DNA of 64,000 nucleotides from Scylla paramamosain (taxonomy: Eukaryota; Arthropoda; Malacostraca; Decapoda; Portunidae), in contig NC_087181.1 of assembly GCF_035594125.1 (NCBI RefSeq), positions 6,517,340 to 6,581,339 on the forward strand, given 5' to 3'. The position numbers were made by a program, and so were the translations under genes. Shown here piece after piece: positions 10,242-20,538 of this stretch. The notes under the pieces were generated by a model. The model ran no database searches, was not told the origin of the DNA, and saw nothing but the letters and a program-made list of their open reading frames with translations. Within the stretch, counting starts at the first letter, position 1, and each line of letters begins with the position of its first letter.

Positions 10242-11261
10242 ATGATGACCTCACGCTTCATCTGGTCTGGCATCAACAAAGACGTCAGGCTGTGGACCCG
10301 CACATGTGTCAAGTGCCAAGCCTCCAAGGTGTGGCGACACACACGCTCTCCTGCGGCCGCCTTCACTCCAGTCTCTTCACGGTTCGACCACGTGCATGTC
10401 GACCTCGTTGGACCACTACCCTACTCTGACGGTTACCGGTACCTTCTCACCTGCGTCGACCGCTTCACACGCTGGCCGGAAGCTGCACCTTTGGCTGACA
10501 TCACAACGGACTCCGTCGCACGTGCCTTCATCACTACTTGGATCTCCAGGTTCGGTGTCCCTCTCAGCCTCACTTCTGATCGTGGCAGCCAGTTCGAGTC
10601 CAGTATGTGGAACAAGGTGATGTCACTACTAGGCATCCAACACTTCAGGACAGCCAGTTACCACCCGCAGGCAAAAGGCACCGTTGAGAGATTCCACCGT
10701 CAGCTGAAGTCTTCCTTAGCTGCCTCTGCCACACGTGCAGACTGGTTCCAGGCACTTCCTCTCGTCCTCCTTGGCATACGGACATCACTAAAGGAAGACC
10801 TACACCACTCCTCCGCCGAGCTCGTTTATGGTACCAAGCTCAGGTTACCTGGCGAACTCCTAACTCCTGCACCTCGCTCTACTCCTTGCAGCGTTCAGGA
10901 CTTTGCTGACAACCTCTCTGACTTCATGCAGCGTCTGCAGCCTGTCCAGCCTCGCACGTCTCCCTCCAAGACTTTTGTCAGCCAGGATCTGGACACTTGC
11001 ACGCACGTGTTCGTCAGGGTTGACGCTGTGAAGAAGCCCCTGCAGCAGCCCTACCAAGGCCCCTACAAAGTCCTGAGCAGGAGGAGAAAGACGGTCACTG
11101 TGGACAAGGATGGTAAGGCTGACACCATCTCCATCGACCGAATCAAGCCTGCCTACCTCCTTCACAGTGACCCGGCCGTCATCAACACCATCAGCCAGAA
11201 CGTCGCCACCAACACCACTCGGCACCAGAAGACGGTTACGTTCCTCCTACCTCGTAACTAG
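10242..11261 (+). pseudogene. Integrase domain of pol
   Basis: Second half of the HHCC zinc region (CVKCQASK), then the catalytic core with HVDLVGPLP (first Asp), TSDRGSQFES (second Asp) and HPQAKGTVERFHR (Glu), all present. The C-terminal region has a GPYKV block of GPY/F type. Frame open to TAG at 11259-11261, next to the polypurine tract. Without upstream domains in frame it would not be made as part of a working Pol. Confidence 0.88.
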
Positions 11262-11270
11262 GGGGGAATA
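11260..11270 (+). promoter_or_regulatory. Polypurine tract
   Basis: AGGGGGGAATA directly before the right LTR (starting 11272); primes plus-strand DNA synthesis. Confidence 0.8.
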
Positions 11271-11271
11271 C

Positions 11272-11755
11272 TGTAGCGGGACACAAGTCACCGCTCCTAG
11301 CACTCCGTTTTCTGTTTTATTATCACCCTTCCGTTTTCACTCTCTCTACTGCACAGGCTCTTGTCTTTCATCTCTTTTTCATCACTTTATACATTTCTCT
11401 TACTTGTCACATTCTGTGCACGCTCTTTGACACATGTATTACACATCTTCTCAATACATCTTACTACTCCTTTCTTCACACAGACATACACACACACATA
11501 CACTCTCTTTTTCCATAATTTTGTATGTGTCGTTTGTTATGTTTAGTAATTGTTATATATATTGTTCATGTTTTTGCTGAATAAAGAGAGAATACCCAGG
11601 CTAAGTTTCCTTTGCCAGAGCTACACAGTTATGACACTGGAAACTGTTACCCTTCAAGGACTAAACACTGCTATGACCAAGAGTCATAGTTGGGAGCTTA
11701 CACTTCTCGCTTGAGCAACTTCCGGGCGGCCAAGTAGCACCTCACCTTCGCTACA
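11272..11755 (+). repeat. Right LTR (484 bp)
   Basis: Same length and termini as the left LTR; differs at 11698, 11710 and 11727 only. AATAAA at 11580-11585. Confidence 0.95.
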
Positions 11756-11812
11756 TATCCTCCTATAGCTTCTATCCTTCTCTCTGCAACTTCATCTCAA
11801 GTTTCCATTCTG
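11756..11812 (+). mobile_element. Family A LINE, copy A3, right part
   Basis: Starts with the duplicated TATC and continues the family A RT sequence (LPSYGFYPSLCNF region) exactly where 6202 left off. Homology ends near 11812, where the CR1/L2-like element with an esterase ORF1 begins. Confidence 0.82.
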
Positions 11813-11894
11813 CTATGAGTCTCAGGTCAGAGTTCCTAGCAAATGGACATGTTTAGCAAGCAGTAACCTGGCACTATAACTGGCTAGTGTAGAC

Positions 11895-12864
11895 ATGGAA
11901 CCTTGTGTTGCTGAGTCATCTAGTTGTATTAGTTCTCCTATTCTCAAGGCCTTTGTTGCAAAGGTCTCAGAGCTGGAGGCTGAGTTCCATCAAAGGATCT
12001 CGGATGTGCAGGCTGAGTTTCATAAGAAGATCTCAGACCTGCAGGCTGAGTTCTGTGAGAGGATCTCAGCACCTGAGGGAGGATCGTGCCCTGCCATCAC
12101 CTTACCTAGTAAGGGCAATGCAGGAGCAGTTAGTTGTATGAAGGGATGCTAAGCGGTTGAAGGTCCTCAAGGTGCCTCGCCTGGAGATGTGCCACATGGA
12201 GATGAGGAATCCCTTCAGTCTGTTCAAGGGTGTGACAGAGGAGGAGGTGGACATGGTGGGAGGAGACAAAGAGAAGGAGAGGGCAGATGCAGTTAACCTG
12301 CCCCAAGGTAGAGTGCTTGTGCTTAGTGATAGTCAGGTTAGGCACTTATGTAGATAGTGTGTTTTGTGCCAAAGATAGGAAGTGTAGGTCAAGGGTGTGT
12401 TTGCCAGGGGCTGGGATAGGGAAGATAGCAGAGACATGTATGTGCATGGAAAATGATGGTACCAAGCCCCATTGTTTTCTCAGCGCAGGAGGGAATGACC
12501 TTGGTGAGGTCAGAGTGTGGAGCTGTTCAGGAGGTTTAGGCAGGCTTTGGATAAGATTAGGGACAAGGGAAAGATCCATATGGTATGTGATGTCTTGCCG
12601 AGGAGGGAAGTTGGAAATGAGTGGCTGTACAATGCTACTATAGTGAATTGCAGGCTCGCAAATCATTGTAAGAATAATGAATGGATGTTCATCAACAACT
12701 GGGACCTCTTCTATGGTAGGAACACTTTATATGCCAGGGATGGAGTGCATTTATTATGCCAGGGTGTTTGGATTTTGGCCAGAGCATTCAAATGGAAGGT
12801 GACTGCACTCCAGCACTCTTTTTCATTGGTCAGGAGGATGGAAGGGGTTGTGAGGATGAAATAA
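11895..12864 (+). pseudogene. ORF1 of family B: coiled coil + SGNH esterase
   Basis: N-terminal open segment 11895-12152 has three near-identical 11-residue units of the type QAEFHKKISDL, predicted to coil. In later frames the SGNH blocks appear in order: RVLVLSDSQVRHL (about 12305-12345, the nucleophile block), SAGGNDLGE (near 12481-12508), and DGVHLL (near 12739-12756), each with matching surroundings (VLPRR, FINNW). At least three frameshifts separate the pieces. The role in the family is RNA/membrane-associated chaperoning of the transposition complex; the esterase role is not settled. Confidence 0.65.
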
Positions 12865-14573
12865 AGGAAAAATTAGTTAAATCTAGAAAGGTAACTAGCT
12901 CAGAGAAGGTTAGGAATAGCTTAAGTGTTTATTGCACAAATTGTAGAAGTATTTTGAATAAAATGGGCTTGCTTAGAGGAATGGCGTGTGTAGAGAACAT
13001 TGATATCATTGCTTTAACAGAAACTTGGTTAGATATATCAGGAAAAGTATTTAATCCAGAGGTTAAGATTGATGGTTATACACCACTCTATAAAGACAGA
13101 TAACAGGAGAGGAGAAGGCATTGCAATGCAAGTTAGGGACACATTACAATGTTGTATTAACAGTAGAATTAAAACAGATAGCAAGACAGAGTCGATATGG
13201 GTAGATATCAAGGAAGGATCACAGTCAGTAGTACTACTACTGGGATTAGTGTACAGGCCACTGCACAGTACAAAGGAAATTAACACTTCACTATGGCAGG
13301 AATTAAATAGAGCAGGCAGGTACAGTCAGGTATGTGTGGTAGGAGATTTTAATTTAAGGAATATCAACTAGAGCCTGATGGTAGGTAACAGTGAAGCAGA
13401 AGAATTTCTTAAGGTAATTTTTTTAAAGCAGGTAATCTTAGAACCCACAAGGGGGAATAATATTCTAGATTTAATTCTAACTAACAGGTAAGAAGCAGTC
13501 ATGCAGGTAGAGGTTGGAGACAGTTAGGTAACAGTGACCATTGTGAAATAAGGTACAAATTAAAATAGGAGGAAACTTTTAGAAACAAAAACACTCATAA
13601 AATACCTGACTTTAGGAGCAGATTTTGAGGTATTTAAAAGGTACCTCCAAGGAGTTGACTGGCAATGGATGCAGGGTGGAGGTAAGGTTCAGGATGGAGT
13701 TAGGAAAGATAAGGCAGGATGAGGGAGGTGAGGTGAGGTGTGAGGGTAAAGAGCAGGAGGAGAGGAGGTGTCCGAAAGGGCTGGAGGAGTGAGAGAGGGG
13801 GAGATATGTGTGAGTAAGTTGGAGAGTCAGGTCATGCTGAGATGGGTGAGGTGACGTCAAGGCAAGAAGAAGATGGAGTGAAGAGGATGGATGGGGCTGA
13901 GATGGGAAGATTAGGGGAAGTAAATGTAGATGAGTTGTATAAACATTTTGTTGATAAATTACATACAGGACAGTTAGAAAACATCCCTTATTGAGCAATA
14001 AGATCATAGAAGAATGATCCTAAATGGATGACTGGTAGGTTGAAACGCTACATATGATGGAAGATAAGTATATATAAGAGATAAAAGGCAGGGGAACAGG
14101 TTTTAAGGGTACAATATAATGAATTAGTTAGAACAGTCAGGATTTTAACAAGGAAAGCTAAAAACAATTATGAATTAAAGGTAGCCAGCCAGATGAAGAT
14201 GGACCCCAAGGTATATAGGAGGAAGAATAGGGAAGCAACTGGTCCATTAAAGGCAGCAAATGGAGACCTGGTTGGTTCTGGGGAGGAGATTAGTAAAATT
14301 CTGAATGAGTTTTTTTTTTAAAGTCTTCACCCAGGAAAACATGCAGGAAATGCCAAATAGTGAGCGGATGTTTAAAGCAGAAGAGATTGAGCTGACAGAT
14401 ATTACCATAACTAAGGAGATAGTGGAACAACAGATTGATAGGCTGAAAAAGTTCAAGACACCAGGACCAGATGAAATATATCCCAGAGTACTTAAGGAAT
14501 GCAAAGAGGCTATTAGTGAACCGTTAGTTTCTCTTTATAAGAAATCCCTTGAATCAGGTGAAGATAAGGAATA
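12756..14573 (+). pseudogene. ORF2 of family B: endonuclease and pre-RT region
   Basis: Endonuclease blocks: NCRSILNKMGLL and IIALTETWLD (12756-13103), then after a frameshift VDIK, LGLVYRP and VGDFNLRNIN (13069-13371), and EPTRGNNILDLIL (about 13440-13485). A pre-RT piece is open at 14305-14574 (ITKEIVEQQIDRLKKFKTPG). Several stops; RT catalytic motifs missing. CR1/L2 style is inferred from these blocks and from ORF1. Confidence 0.65.
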
Positions 14574-14589
14574 GTAATGATAACAATGA

Positions 14590-14649
14590 AATAATAATAA
14601 TAATAATAATATTAATAATAATAATAATAATAATAATAACAATAATAAC

Positions 14650-14714
<65 letters not shown>

Positions 14715-14741
14715 TAACAATAATAATAATAATAATAATAG
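14590..14741. repeat. (AAT)n microsatellite
   Basis: About 150 bp of AAT units with a few AAC interruptions. Gives artificial poly-Ile/Asn/Leu frames. Confidence 0.97.
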
Positions 14742-14755
14742 TGAGAGAGCCGCAC

Positions 14756-14789
14756 GCATGTACACACACACATGCGTGTGTGTACATGC
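14756..14789. repeat. 34-nt near-perfect palindrome
   Basis: GCATGTACACACACACA followed directly by its inverted copy with one mismatch. Abuts the 5' end of LINE copy A4 and the end of the AAT array. Confidence 0.85.
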
Positions 14790-17700
14790 TGTGACCTCAC
14801 TGAACGTTTCCCTTTGTGTCTCACAACACAAGGGGACAGTCACAGCCTGCCCTCTAAAGACAACTCTCTTCCTCCACACAAAACTACAAGCACCTAATAA
14901 CACACACCCTTCACTCAAAATTTTAAAATTATCATGGTGACTCCTACACCAGTCTCAGAGTTCCCATCTGGGGAGGGGACCATAAATGTCCCCAGGTCGG
15001 ACTGCCCTTCTGTTGATGACCCTAAGTGTCTTGACACCCCCTCAACTTTTTCTTCATTAACTTCTAAAACATTTGCAGTCTAAGATCTAATTTTCAATCT
15101 GTAGAACACCACCTCTCCTCTTCTAAACCTCATCTTCTTTTCCTGACTGAAACTCAGGTATCTGAGGCAACTGACAGTAGCCCCTTTTTCTCTATCCTCA
15201 TTTTCAATCCAAAAGCCCGATGTTGCGTTTATGTGCGCAATGACTTAACCTGCTCTCATGCCCCTGCTCTTGAATCTTCTGAGTTTTCCACCATCTGGCT
15301 ACACCTACAGAGTCAGTCTCAAACTAAATTTATCTGTGCTGTATACCTCTCACCTAACTCCTCTGACTAAAAGAAATTCTTTGACTACTTAATTCCCAAA
15401 GTGGAGCACATTCTGACCCTCTTCCCTTTTCCAGAGATCTCCATTCTTGGAGACTTCAATGTTCACCACTAACTTTGGCTTTCATCTCCTTTCACTGACC
15501 TTCCTGGTGAACTAGCCTTCAATTTTGCTATCCTCCACGACCTAGAGCAATTGGTGCAACACCCTACTTGTATTCCTGACCGTCTTGGAGATATGCCCAA
15601 CATTATTGACCTTTTCCTGACCTCTAATCCTTCTGCTTATACTGTCACCCTCTCTTCTCCGTTGGGCTCCTCCAATCAGAATCTTATATCTGTATCTTGT
15701 CCTATCACTCCAATCCCTCTTCAGGATCCCCCTAAGTGAAGGTGCCTCTGGCGCTTTGCCTCTGCTAGTTGGGGGATCTGAGGAGGTATTTTGCTGATTT
15801 TCCTTGGAATGACTACTGTTTCCGTGTCAGAGACCTGTCTTTGTGTGCACATAACAGATGTAATAGTGTCTGGCATGAAGGCATACATTCCTCACTCTTT
15901 TTCTTGACCTAAACCTTCCAAACCTTGGTTTAACACAGCTTGTTCTTATGCTATACATGATAGAGAGGTGGCCCACAAAAGGTACTTAAGCCTTCCATCA
16001 CTAGAATCTCATGCATTTTATATTTCTGCCCGGAACCATGCCAAGTCTGTTTTCCAACTAGCCGAAAACTCCTTCATTAACAGAAAGTGTCAAAATCTTT
16101 CAAGATCTAACTTCCCTCATGACTTCTGGCATATAACCAAAAATATCTCCAATAACTTTGTTGCTTCTACTTTTCCTCCTTTATTTCAACCAGATGGCAC
16201 CACTGCTATCACATCTATTTCTAAAGCTGAACTCTTTGCTCAAACCTTTGCTAAAAACTTTACCTTGGATGATTCTGGGCTTGTTCCTCCCTCTTCTCCA
16301 CCCTCTGACTACTTCATCCTACCTATTAAAATTCTTCGCAATGATGTTTTCCATGCCCTCGCTGGCCTAAACCCTCAGAAGGCTTATGGACCTGATGGGG
16401 TCCATCCTTTTGTTCTCCAAAACTGTGCCTCCATGTTTGCACCTTGCCTAGTCAAACTCTTTCAGCTCTGTCTGTCAACATCTACCTTTCCTTCTTGCTG
16501 GAAGTCTGCGTACATTCAACCTGTCCCTAAAAAGGGTGACCATTCTAATCCCTCAAACTACCGTCCTATTGCTTTAATTTCCTGCCTATCTAAAATTTTT
16601 TAATCTATCTTCAACAGGAAGATTCTTAAACATCAATCACTTCACAATCTTCTATCTGATCGCCAATATGGGTTCTGTCAAGGCCGCTCCACTGGTGATC
16701 TTCTGGCTCTCCTTACTGAGTCTTGGTCATCTTCTTTTAGAGATTTTCGTGAAACTTTTGCTGTTGCCTTGGACATATCAAAAACTTTTGATAGAGTCTG
16801 GCACAAAGCTTTGATTTCCAAACTACCCTCCTATGGCTTCTATCCTTCTCTCTGTAACTTCATCTCAAGTTTCTTTTCTGACCGTTCTATTGCTGCTGTG
16901 CTAGACGGTCACTGTTCTTCTCCTAAATCTATTAACAGTGGTGTTCCTCAGGGTTCTGTCCTGTCACCCACTCTCTTCTTATTATTCATTAATGATCTTC
17001 TAAACCAAACTTCTTGTCCTATCCACTCCTATGCTGATGATACCACCCTGCACTCTTCCACGCCTTTTCATAAACATCCAACCCTACAGGAAATAAATAT
17101 TTCACACAGGGAAGCCACAGAATGCCTGACTTCTGATCTTTCTAAAATTTCTGATTGGGGCAGAGCAAACTTGGTATTGTTCAATGCCTCAAAAACTCAA
17201 TTCCTCCATCTATCAACTCGACACAACCTTCCAGACAACTATCCCCTCTTCTTCAGTGACACTCAACTGTCCCCCTCTTCTACACTGAACATCCTCGGTC
17301 TGTCCTTTACTTATAATCTGAACTGGAAACTTCACATCTCATCTCTAGCTAAAATAGCTTCTATGAAGTTAGGCAATCTGAGACGTCTCTGCCAGTTTTT
17401 CTCACCCCCCAGCTGCTAACTCTGTACAAGGACTTTATCTGTCCATGTATGGAGTATGCTTCGCATGTCTGGGGGGATTCCACTCATACCACTCTTCTAG
17501 ACAGGGTGGAATCAAAAGCTTTTCGTCTCATCAACTCTTCTCCTCTAACTAACTGTCTTCAGCCTCTCTCTTATTGCCGCAATGTTGCATCTCTAGCTGT
17601 CTTCTACTGCTATTTTCATGCTAACTGGTCTTCTGATCTTGCTAACTGCATGCCTCCCCTCCTCCCGCAGCCTTGCTGCACTAGACTTTCTTCTTTCTCT

Positions 17701-17986
17701 CACCCCTATTCTGTCCACCTCTCTAATGCAAGAGTTAACCAGTATTCTCAATCATTTGTCCCTTTCTCTGGTAAACTCTGGAACTCCCTGCCTGCTTCTA
17801 TACTTCCACCTTCCTATGACTTGAATTCCTTAAAGAGGGAAGTTTTAAGACACTTATCCTTCAATTTTTGACTACTGCTTGGGACCCTTTTATGGGACTG
17901 GCATCTCAGTGGGCATTTTGTTTTTTATTGGATTTTTGTTGCCCTTGGTCAGTGTCCCTCCTATATAAAAGAAAAAAAAAAAAAAA
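14788..17986 (+). mobile_element. Family A LINE, copy A4, near full length
   Basis: Begins GCTGTGACCTCACTG exactly as copy A8 (38261) and ends in poly(A) at 17972-17986, about 3.2 kb. A 146-bp leader precedes the ATG at 14934. The single ORF codes for endonuclease and RT; no separate ORF1 precedes it. Broken by multiple changes (see the pseudogene entry). The shared 5' end with A8 suggests this is the true element start. Confidence 0.88.
14934..17871 (+). pseudogene. Endonuclease-RT ORF of copy A4
   Basis: Starts with the conserved N-terminus at 14934. Endonuclease blocks are recognisable although broken: LTETQVSEATDSS near 15145, GDFNVHH near 15452-15475, LGSSNQNL near 15668 (the usual SDHN is SNQN here, so the catalytic Asp/His pair is lost). 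Linker and fingers are open at 15968-16603, ending at the shared TAA. RT palm 16769-17419 has DISKTFDRVW, GVPQGSVLSP and SYADDTT. C-terminal domain 17449-17871 follows a C-run frameshift near 17405. Confidence 0.82.
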
Positions 17987-18070
17987 TCACACACGTCTTG
18001 CTGGTCACTTGGTAGGAAGCCTCCGCCTGTCACTGAGTATGTTGGTAGACTCTTGTTCTTCTGTCCGGGA

Positions 18071-18480
18071 GGGGCTGCACGCAGGAAAGTCTCTGCACAC
18101 TGCACATGTGTGAGCAGTCTCACCATGTGATTGGCTGCCACCTTCTCATCAGCTAACCTAACTAATCTAATCAAACCTAACATTAACCTTAATCTTACTA
18201 CCCTATAACCTAACTATTTTGTACCAAATTACTGGATATGGTCTCTTATTTATTATAAAACATTATTTTGGCTAAAAGTTAGGTTTAGCTTAGTTAGGTA
18301 AGGTTTGGTTAGATTTGGTTAAGTTAGGTAAAGTTTGATTAGTAAGGTTAAATTAGGTTACTTTAAGTTAGCTGATGAGAAGGTGGCGGCCATTCACAAG
18401 AAGATACTTTTCATACCAATCACAAGGCGAGACTGGCTCACACAAGCAGAGTGTGCGGAGACTTTCCTGCATGCAGGCCC
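18071..18480. repeat. Large inverted repeat with TTAGG-like core
   Basis: Left arm 18071-18215 and right arm 18280-18480 are imperfect reverse complements: CTGCAYGCAGGAAAGTCT, GTGATTGGC and CACCTTCTCATCAGC are shared in order. The inner ends are rich in CTAACCTAAC (left) and GGTTAGGTTT (right), resembling degenerate arthropod TTAGG telomere repeats pointing toward each other. The centre (18216-18279) is AT-rich unique DNA. No ORF. It may be a foldback/MITE or a decayed head-to-head telomeric insertion. Confidence 0.7.
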
Positions 18481-18586
18481 CCAGTTCCTCCCCCTCCCCA
18501 CCTTGTCTCTCTCTCTCACCTTAGTAGTCTTAGGTCAGGTCACCTCGTGAGGACCACAAGGTTTGTTGTGGCCTGTTTTTCTATGT

Positions 18587-18588
<2 letters not shown>

Positions 18589-18639
<51 letters not shown>
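18589..18639. repeat. (CT)n microsatellite
   Basis: About 50 bp of CT, followed after a short gap by the AAT array. Confidence 0.97.
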
Positions 18640-18641
<2 letters not shown>

Positions 18642-18650
18642 AATTATGGT

Positions 18651-18815
<165 letters not shown>

Positions 18816-18875
18816 AATGCAGCAGCAGCAACAGTAGTCATTGTAGTGGTAGTAGTAGTAGTGTCCTGCTGTTAT

Positions 18876-18880
<5 letters not shown>

Positions 18881-18912
<32 letters not shown>
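18881..18912. repeat. (TC)n microsatellite
   Basis: About 32 bp of TC repeats. Confidence 0.95.
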
Positions 18913-18914
<2 letters not shown>

Positions 18915-19105
18915 CTAGTAGTGTGTCCAGCCTTCTTGCTTTTCAATAGCCACTATTTTTCTTATGACTTAGGGCTTTCCTTGCAGCCTTTCCCACTCTC
19001 TCTGTGTCCCATCAACTGCTGAGGGGTCTTTCGTGATCCCTGTATCATGAATTTACTATGTGCCCCCATAGATTTTCTATGGGGTTGCAATTGCAATAAC
19101 ATTAC

Positions 19106-19130
19106 TACTACTACTACTACTACTACTACC

Positions 19131-19179
<49 letters not shown>

Positions 19180-19209
19180 GTAATGATAATAATAATAAAA
19201 AATAAATAA

Positions 19210-19268
<59 letters not shown>
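19106..19268. repeat. (ACT)8 and (AAT)n microsatellites
   Basis: Eight ACT units, then AAT units interrupted near 19180-19212. Confidence 0.95.
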
Positions 19269-19271
<3 letters not shown>

Positions 19272-19479
19272 TACTAATACTGATAACACTAGATAACACA
19301 ATTTTTGTCCTTCACAAAAAATGTAATTTTCCAAGTTTTCATTGCAAAACAAATAGAAAATGTCCATCATTTCTGTCAAACTTTGCTTTTGTGGCTTTTT
19401 GAATGATTTTTTTTGCTCTAAAATAGTTGAATTTTACCATTTTCACCATTTTTGGACAGTGTGGGAGTTTGTATTTACC

Positions 19480-19640
19480 CAAGCACGGTACGATATGTTG
19501 GTCTATATATATGCAGGCGCCATGGGAACCAGGGGTCAGTCTGGACCTCGCTCTCTGTCAAGGCGTGCCTTGTACTCCCTCGCTCCACAAATAAACACAA
19601 CCAAGATTCTGGTGTCTCTACTACCCTTCACACCCCAACA
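19480..19640 (+). promoter_or_regulatory. LTR-like promoter/poly(A) module (candidate solo LTR)
   Basis: TATATATA at 19505-19512, a TCAGT initiator at 19536-19540 (33 bp from the TATA), and an AATAAA at 19590-19595 followed by a pyrimidine-rich tail. The spacing resembles the U3-R-U5 of an LTR. No second LTR, TG...CA ends or target duplication were identified. Confidence 0.35.
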
Positions 19641-19699
19641 GACAGAAAAAAATCAAATGACACAAAAATTTATTTCAAAAATTTCTGAAACTAATTTCT

Positions 19700-20449
19700 A
19701 GGATTAAAAATTGAATTTTTCTTGATTTGTATGAATACAACAAATCACCTTCACATATGACCCCAAATGCAGTCTCCCATCATGTTTTCATTGAAGAAAA
19801 CTGATATCTCTGTCCAAAGTTCATTATATATTGGTGGAAGTGTTCTCCTTATTCCTATGAATATGCTGCCATATTCTCCTTAAAGTTGTCATGGTGAGCA
19901 TCTAGGATATGGACCTTCAAGGGCATTCAACAGCCCATCTCACCACAGCTTTTCACTAAAGCTTCAACTAGTTCCATATAGTTATCAGCCTTGTTGCCAA
20001 GAAAGCCCTGTGCTACAGCCATGAAAAAATCACAAGTTTTTTTCTCCTTTTCTGTGAGCTTCTGTAGAAATTCTGAGCACTCCCAAATTTTCCTTACTTG
20101 TGGTCCAATGAAGAAATACCAGCTTTCACTTTTGCCTCTGAAAGCTTAAGAAAGAAGTCTTGAAGATATCTGAAGAAAGTAGACTCCTTGTCAAGAGCTG
20201 TAACAAACTGTTTCAAGAGACCCAGTTTGATGTGTAGTGGAGGAGACAAAACCTTTTGAGGATTCACCAATGACTCATGTTTGATATTGTGTGCTCCTAC
20301 TGTATGGTCAGTCCTTGGAGATCAGTGCTTTTTCTTTCACATATTTTTCCAGATGCTGTCACTGAGAACTTCTTTGCTCTTGTCTTGATGAATTGACCAC
20401 ATATGTAACAGAATGCATCTGGAGAATGACTGTAGCCTCTTGATGCCAT
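19700..20449 (-). pseudogene. Degenerate copy of a multicopy arthropod protein gene (FCYICG family)
   Basis: Reading from the ATG at 20449-20447, the first ~55 codons are open (MASRGYSHSPDAFCYICG...), with a CxxC pair. Later pieces in other frames include HIKLGLLKQFVTALDKES, YLQDFF, GPQVRKIWECSEF and ILDAHHDNFKENM in a consistent order, separated by stops and frameshifts. From memory these blocks match an uncharacterised, very high-copy arthropod protein family of unknown function, possibly carried by a mobile element. Its 5' side has a TATA/Inr core promoter and a heat-shock-element array. Confidence 0.55.
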
Positions 20450-20490
20450 TTCACCTCTTGTGATGTGTCATCTCAGGCAGCCAAAGCAGA

Positions 20491-20524
20491 ACTGATTGGT
20501 GGTTTGCAAGCCCCTACTTTTATA
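20491..20524 (-). promoter_or_regulatory. TATA box and TCAGT initiator
   Basis: On the minus strand TATAAAAG occupies 20524-20517 and TCAGT 20495-20491, putting the predicted start (A at 20493) 31 bp from the first T of the TATA. The start lies 44 bp before the ATG at 20449. The spacing is textbook for arthropod promoters. Confidence 0.65.
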
Positions 20525-20538
20525 TTGTCAAGCAGTAC

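Larger units (their letters stand above)
8195..11261 (+). pseudogene. pol: Pol polyprotein of CsRn1-type element, disrupted
   Basis: Protease, RT, RNase H and integrase in Ty3/Gypsy order. Protease: DSGAD motif at ~8273-8287 in frame with codon starts equal to 8195, broken by TGA at 8399-8401. A one-base frameshift lies between about 8560 and 8610; downstream codons are in the frame of 8583. RT: catalytic YIDD near 9175-9186, ended by TAA at 9414-9416 inside the LK-FLGMLNYYNRF block. RNase H: TDASDIGIGAVL and YTDHKPL around 9630-9850. TGA at 10227-10229 interrupts the His/Cys zinc region of integrase. Integrase core: DLVGPLP, SDRGSQFES and the catalytic Glu in VERFHRQ; TAG at 11259-11261. Two of the stops look like CGA or CAA changed to TGA or TAA. 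Confidence 0.88.
6203..11755 (+). mobile_element. Full-length Ty3/Gypsy LTR retrotransposon, CsRn1-type
   Basis: Complete 5,553-bp element: two 484-bp LTRs, tRNA-Trp-type primer site, GC-rich leader, gag, a -1 slippery site, pol (protease, RT, RNase H, integrase), polypurine tract, and 4-bp TATC duplications. Pol is inactivated by stops at 8399, 9414 and 10227 and a frameshift between about 8560 and 8610. The C-x2-H-x9-C-x3-C Gag motif and tRNA-Trp priming are traits I associate with the CsRn1 clade of Metaviridae-type retrotransposons. No envelope gene is present. GC content is clearly higher than in the surrounding AT-rich DNA. Confidence 0.93.
11813..14580 (+). mobile_element. CR1/L2-like LINE with coiled-coil and SGNH-esterase ORF1, decayed
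   Basis: Two-ORF LINE remnant, family B. ORF1 codes for a coiled coil followed by an SGNH hydrolase-like domain, an arrangement known for CR1/L2-group ORF1 proteins. ORF2 begins near 12756 with an apurinic-type endonuclease and reaches only the pre-RT region (TPGPDEIYPRVLKE near 14459-14500). The RT palm is absent: the element breaks at an (AAT)n array at ~14590. Numerous stops and frameshifts. The stretch 13660-13920 is G-rich and poorly conserved. Confidence 0.72.

Noticed and set aside
14535..14918. Poly-Leu/Ile frames
   Set aside because: Translations of the (AAT)n array; same for frames at 18535-18837, 19077-19379, 21145-21681, 22045-22391, 28770-29385, 33609-33914, 34668-35243 and 52778-53187.
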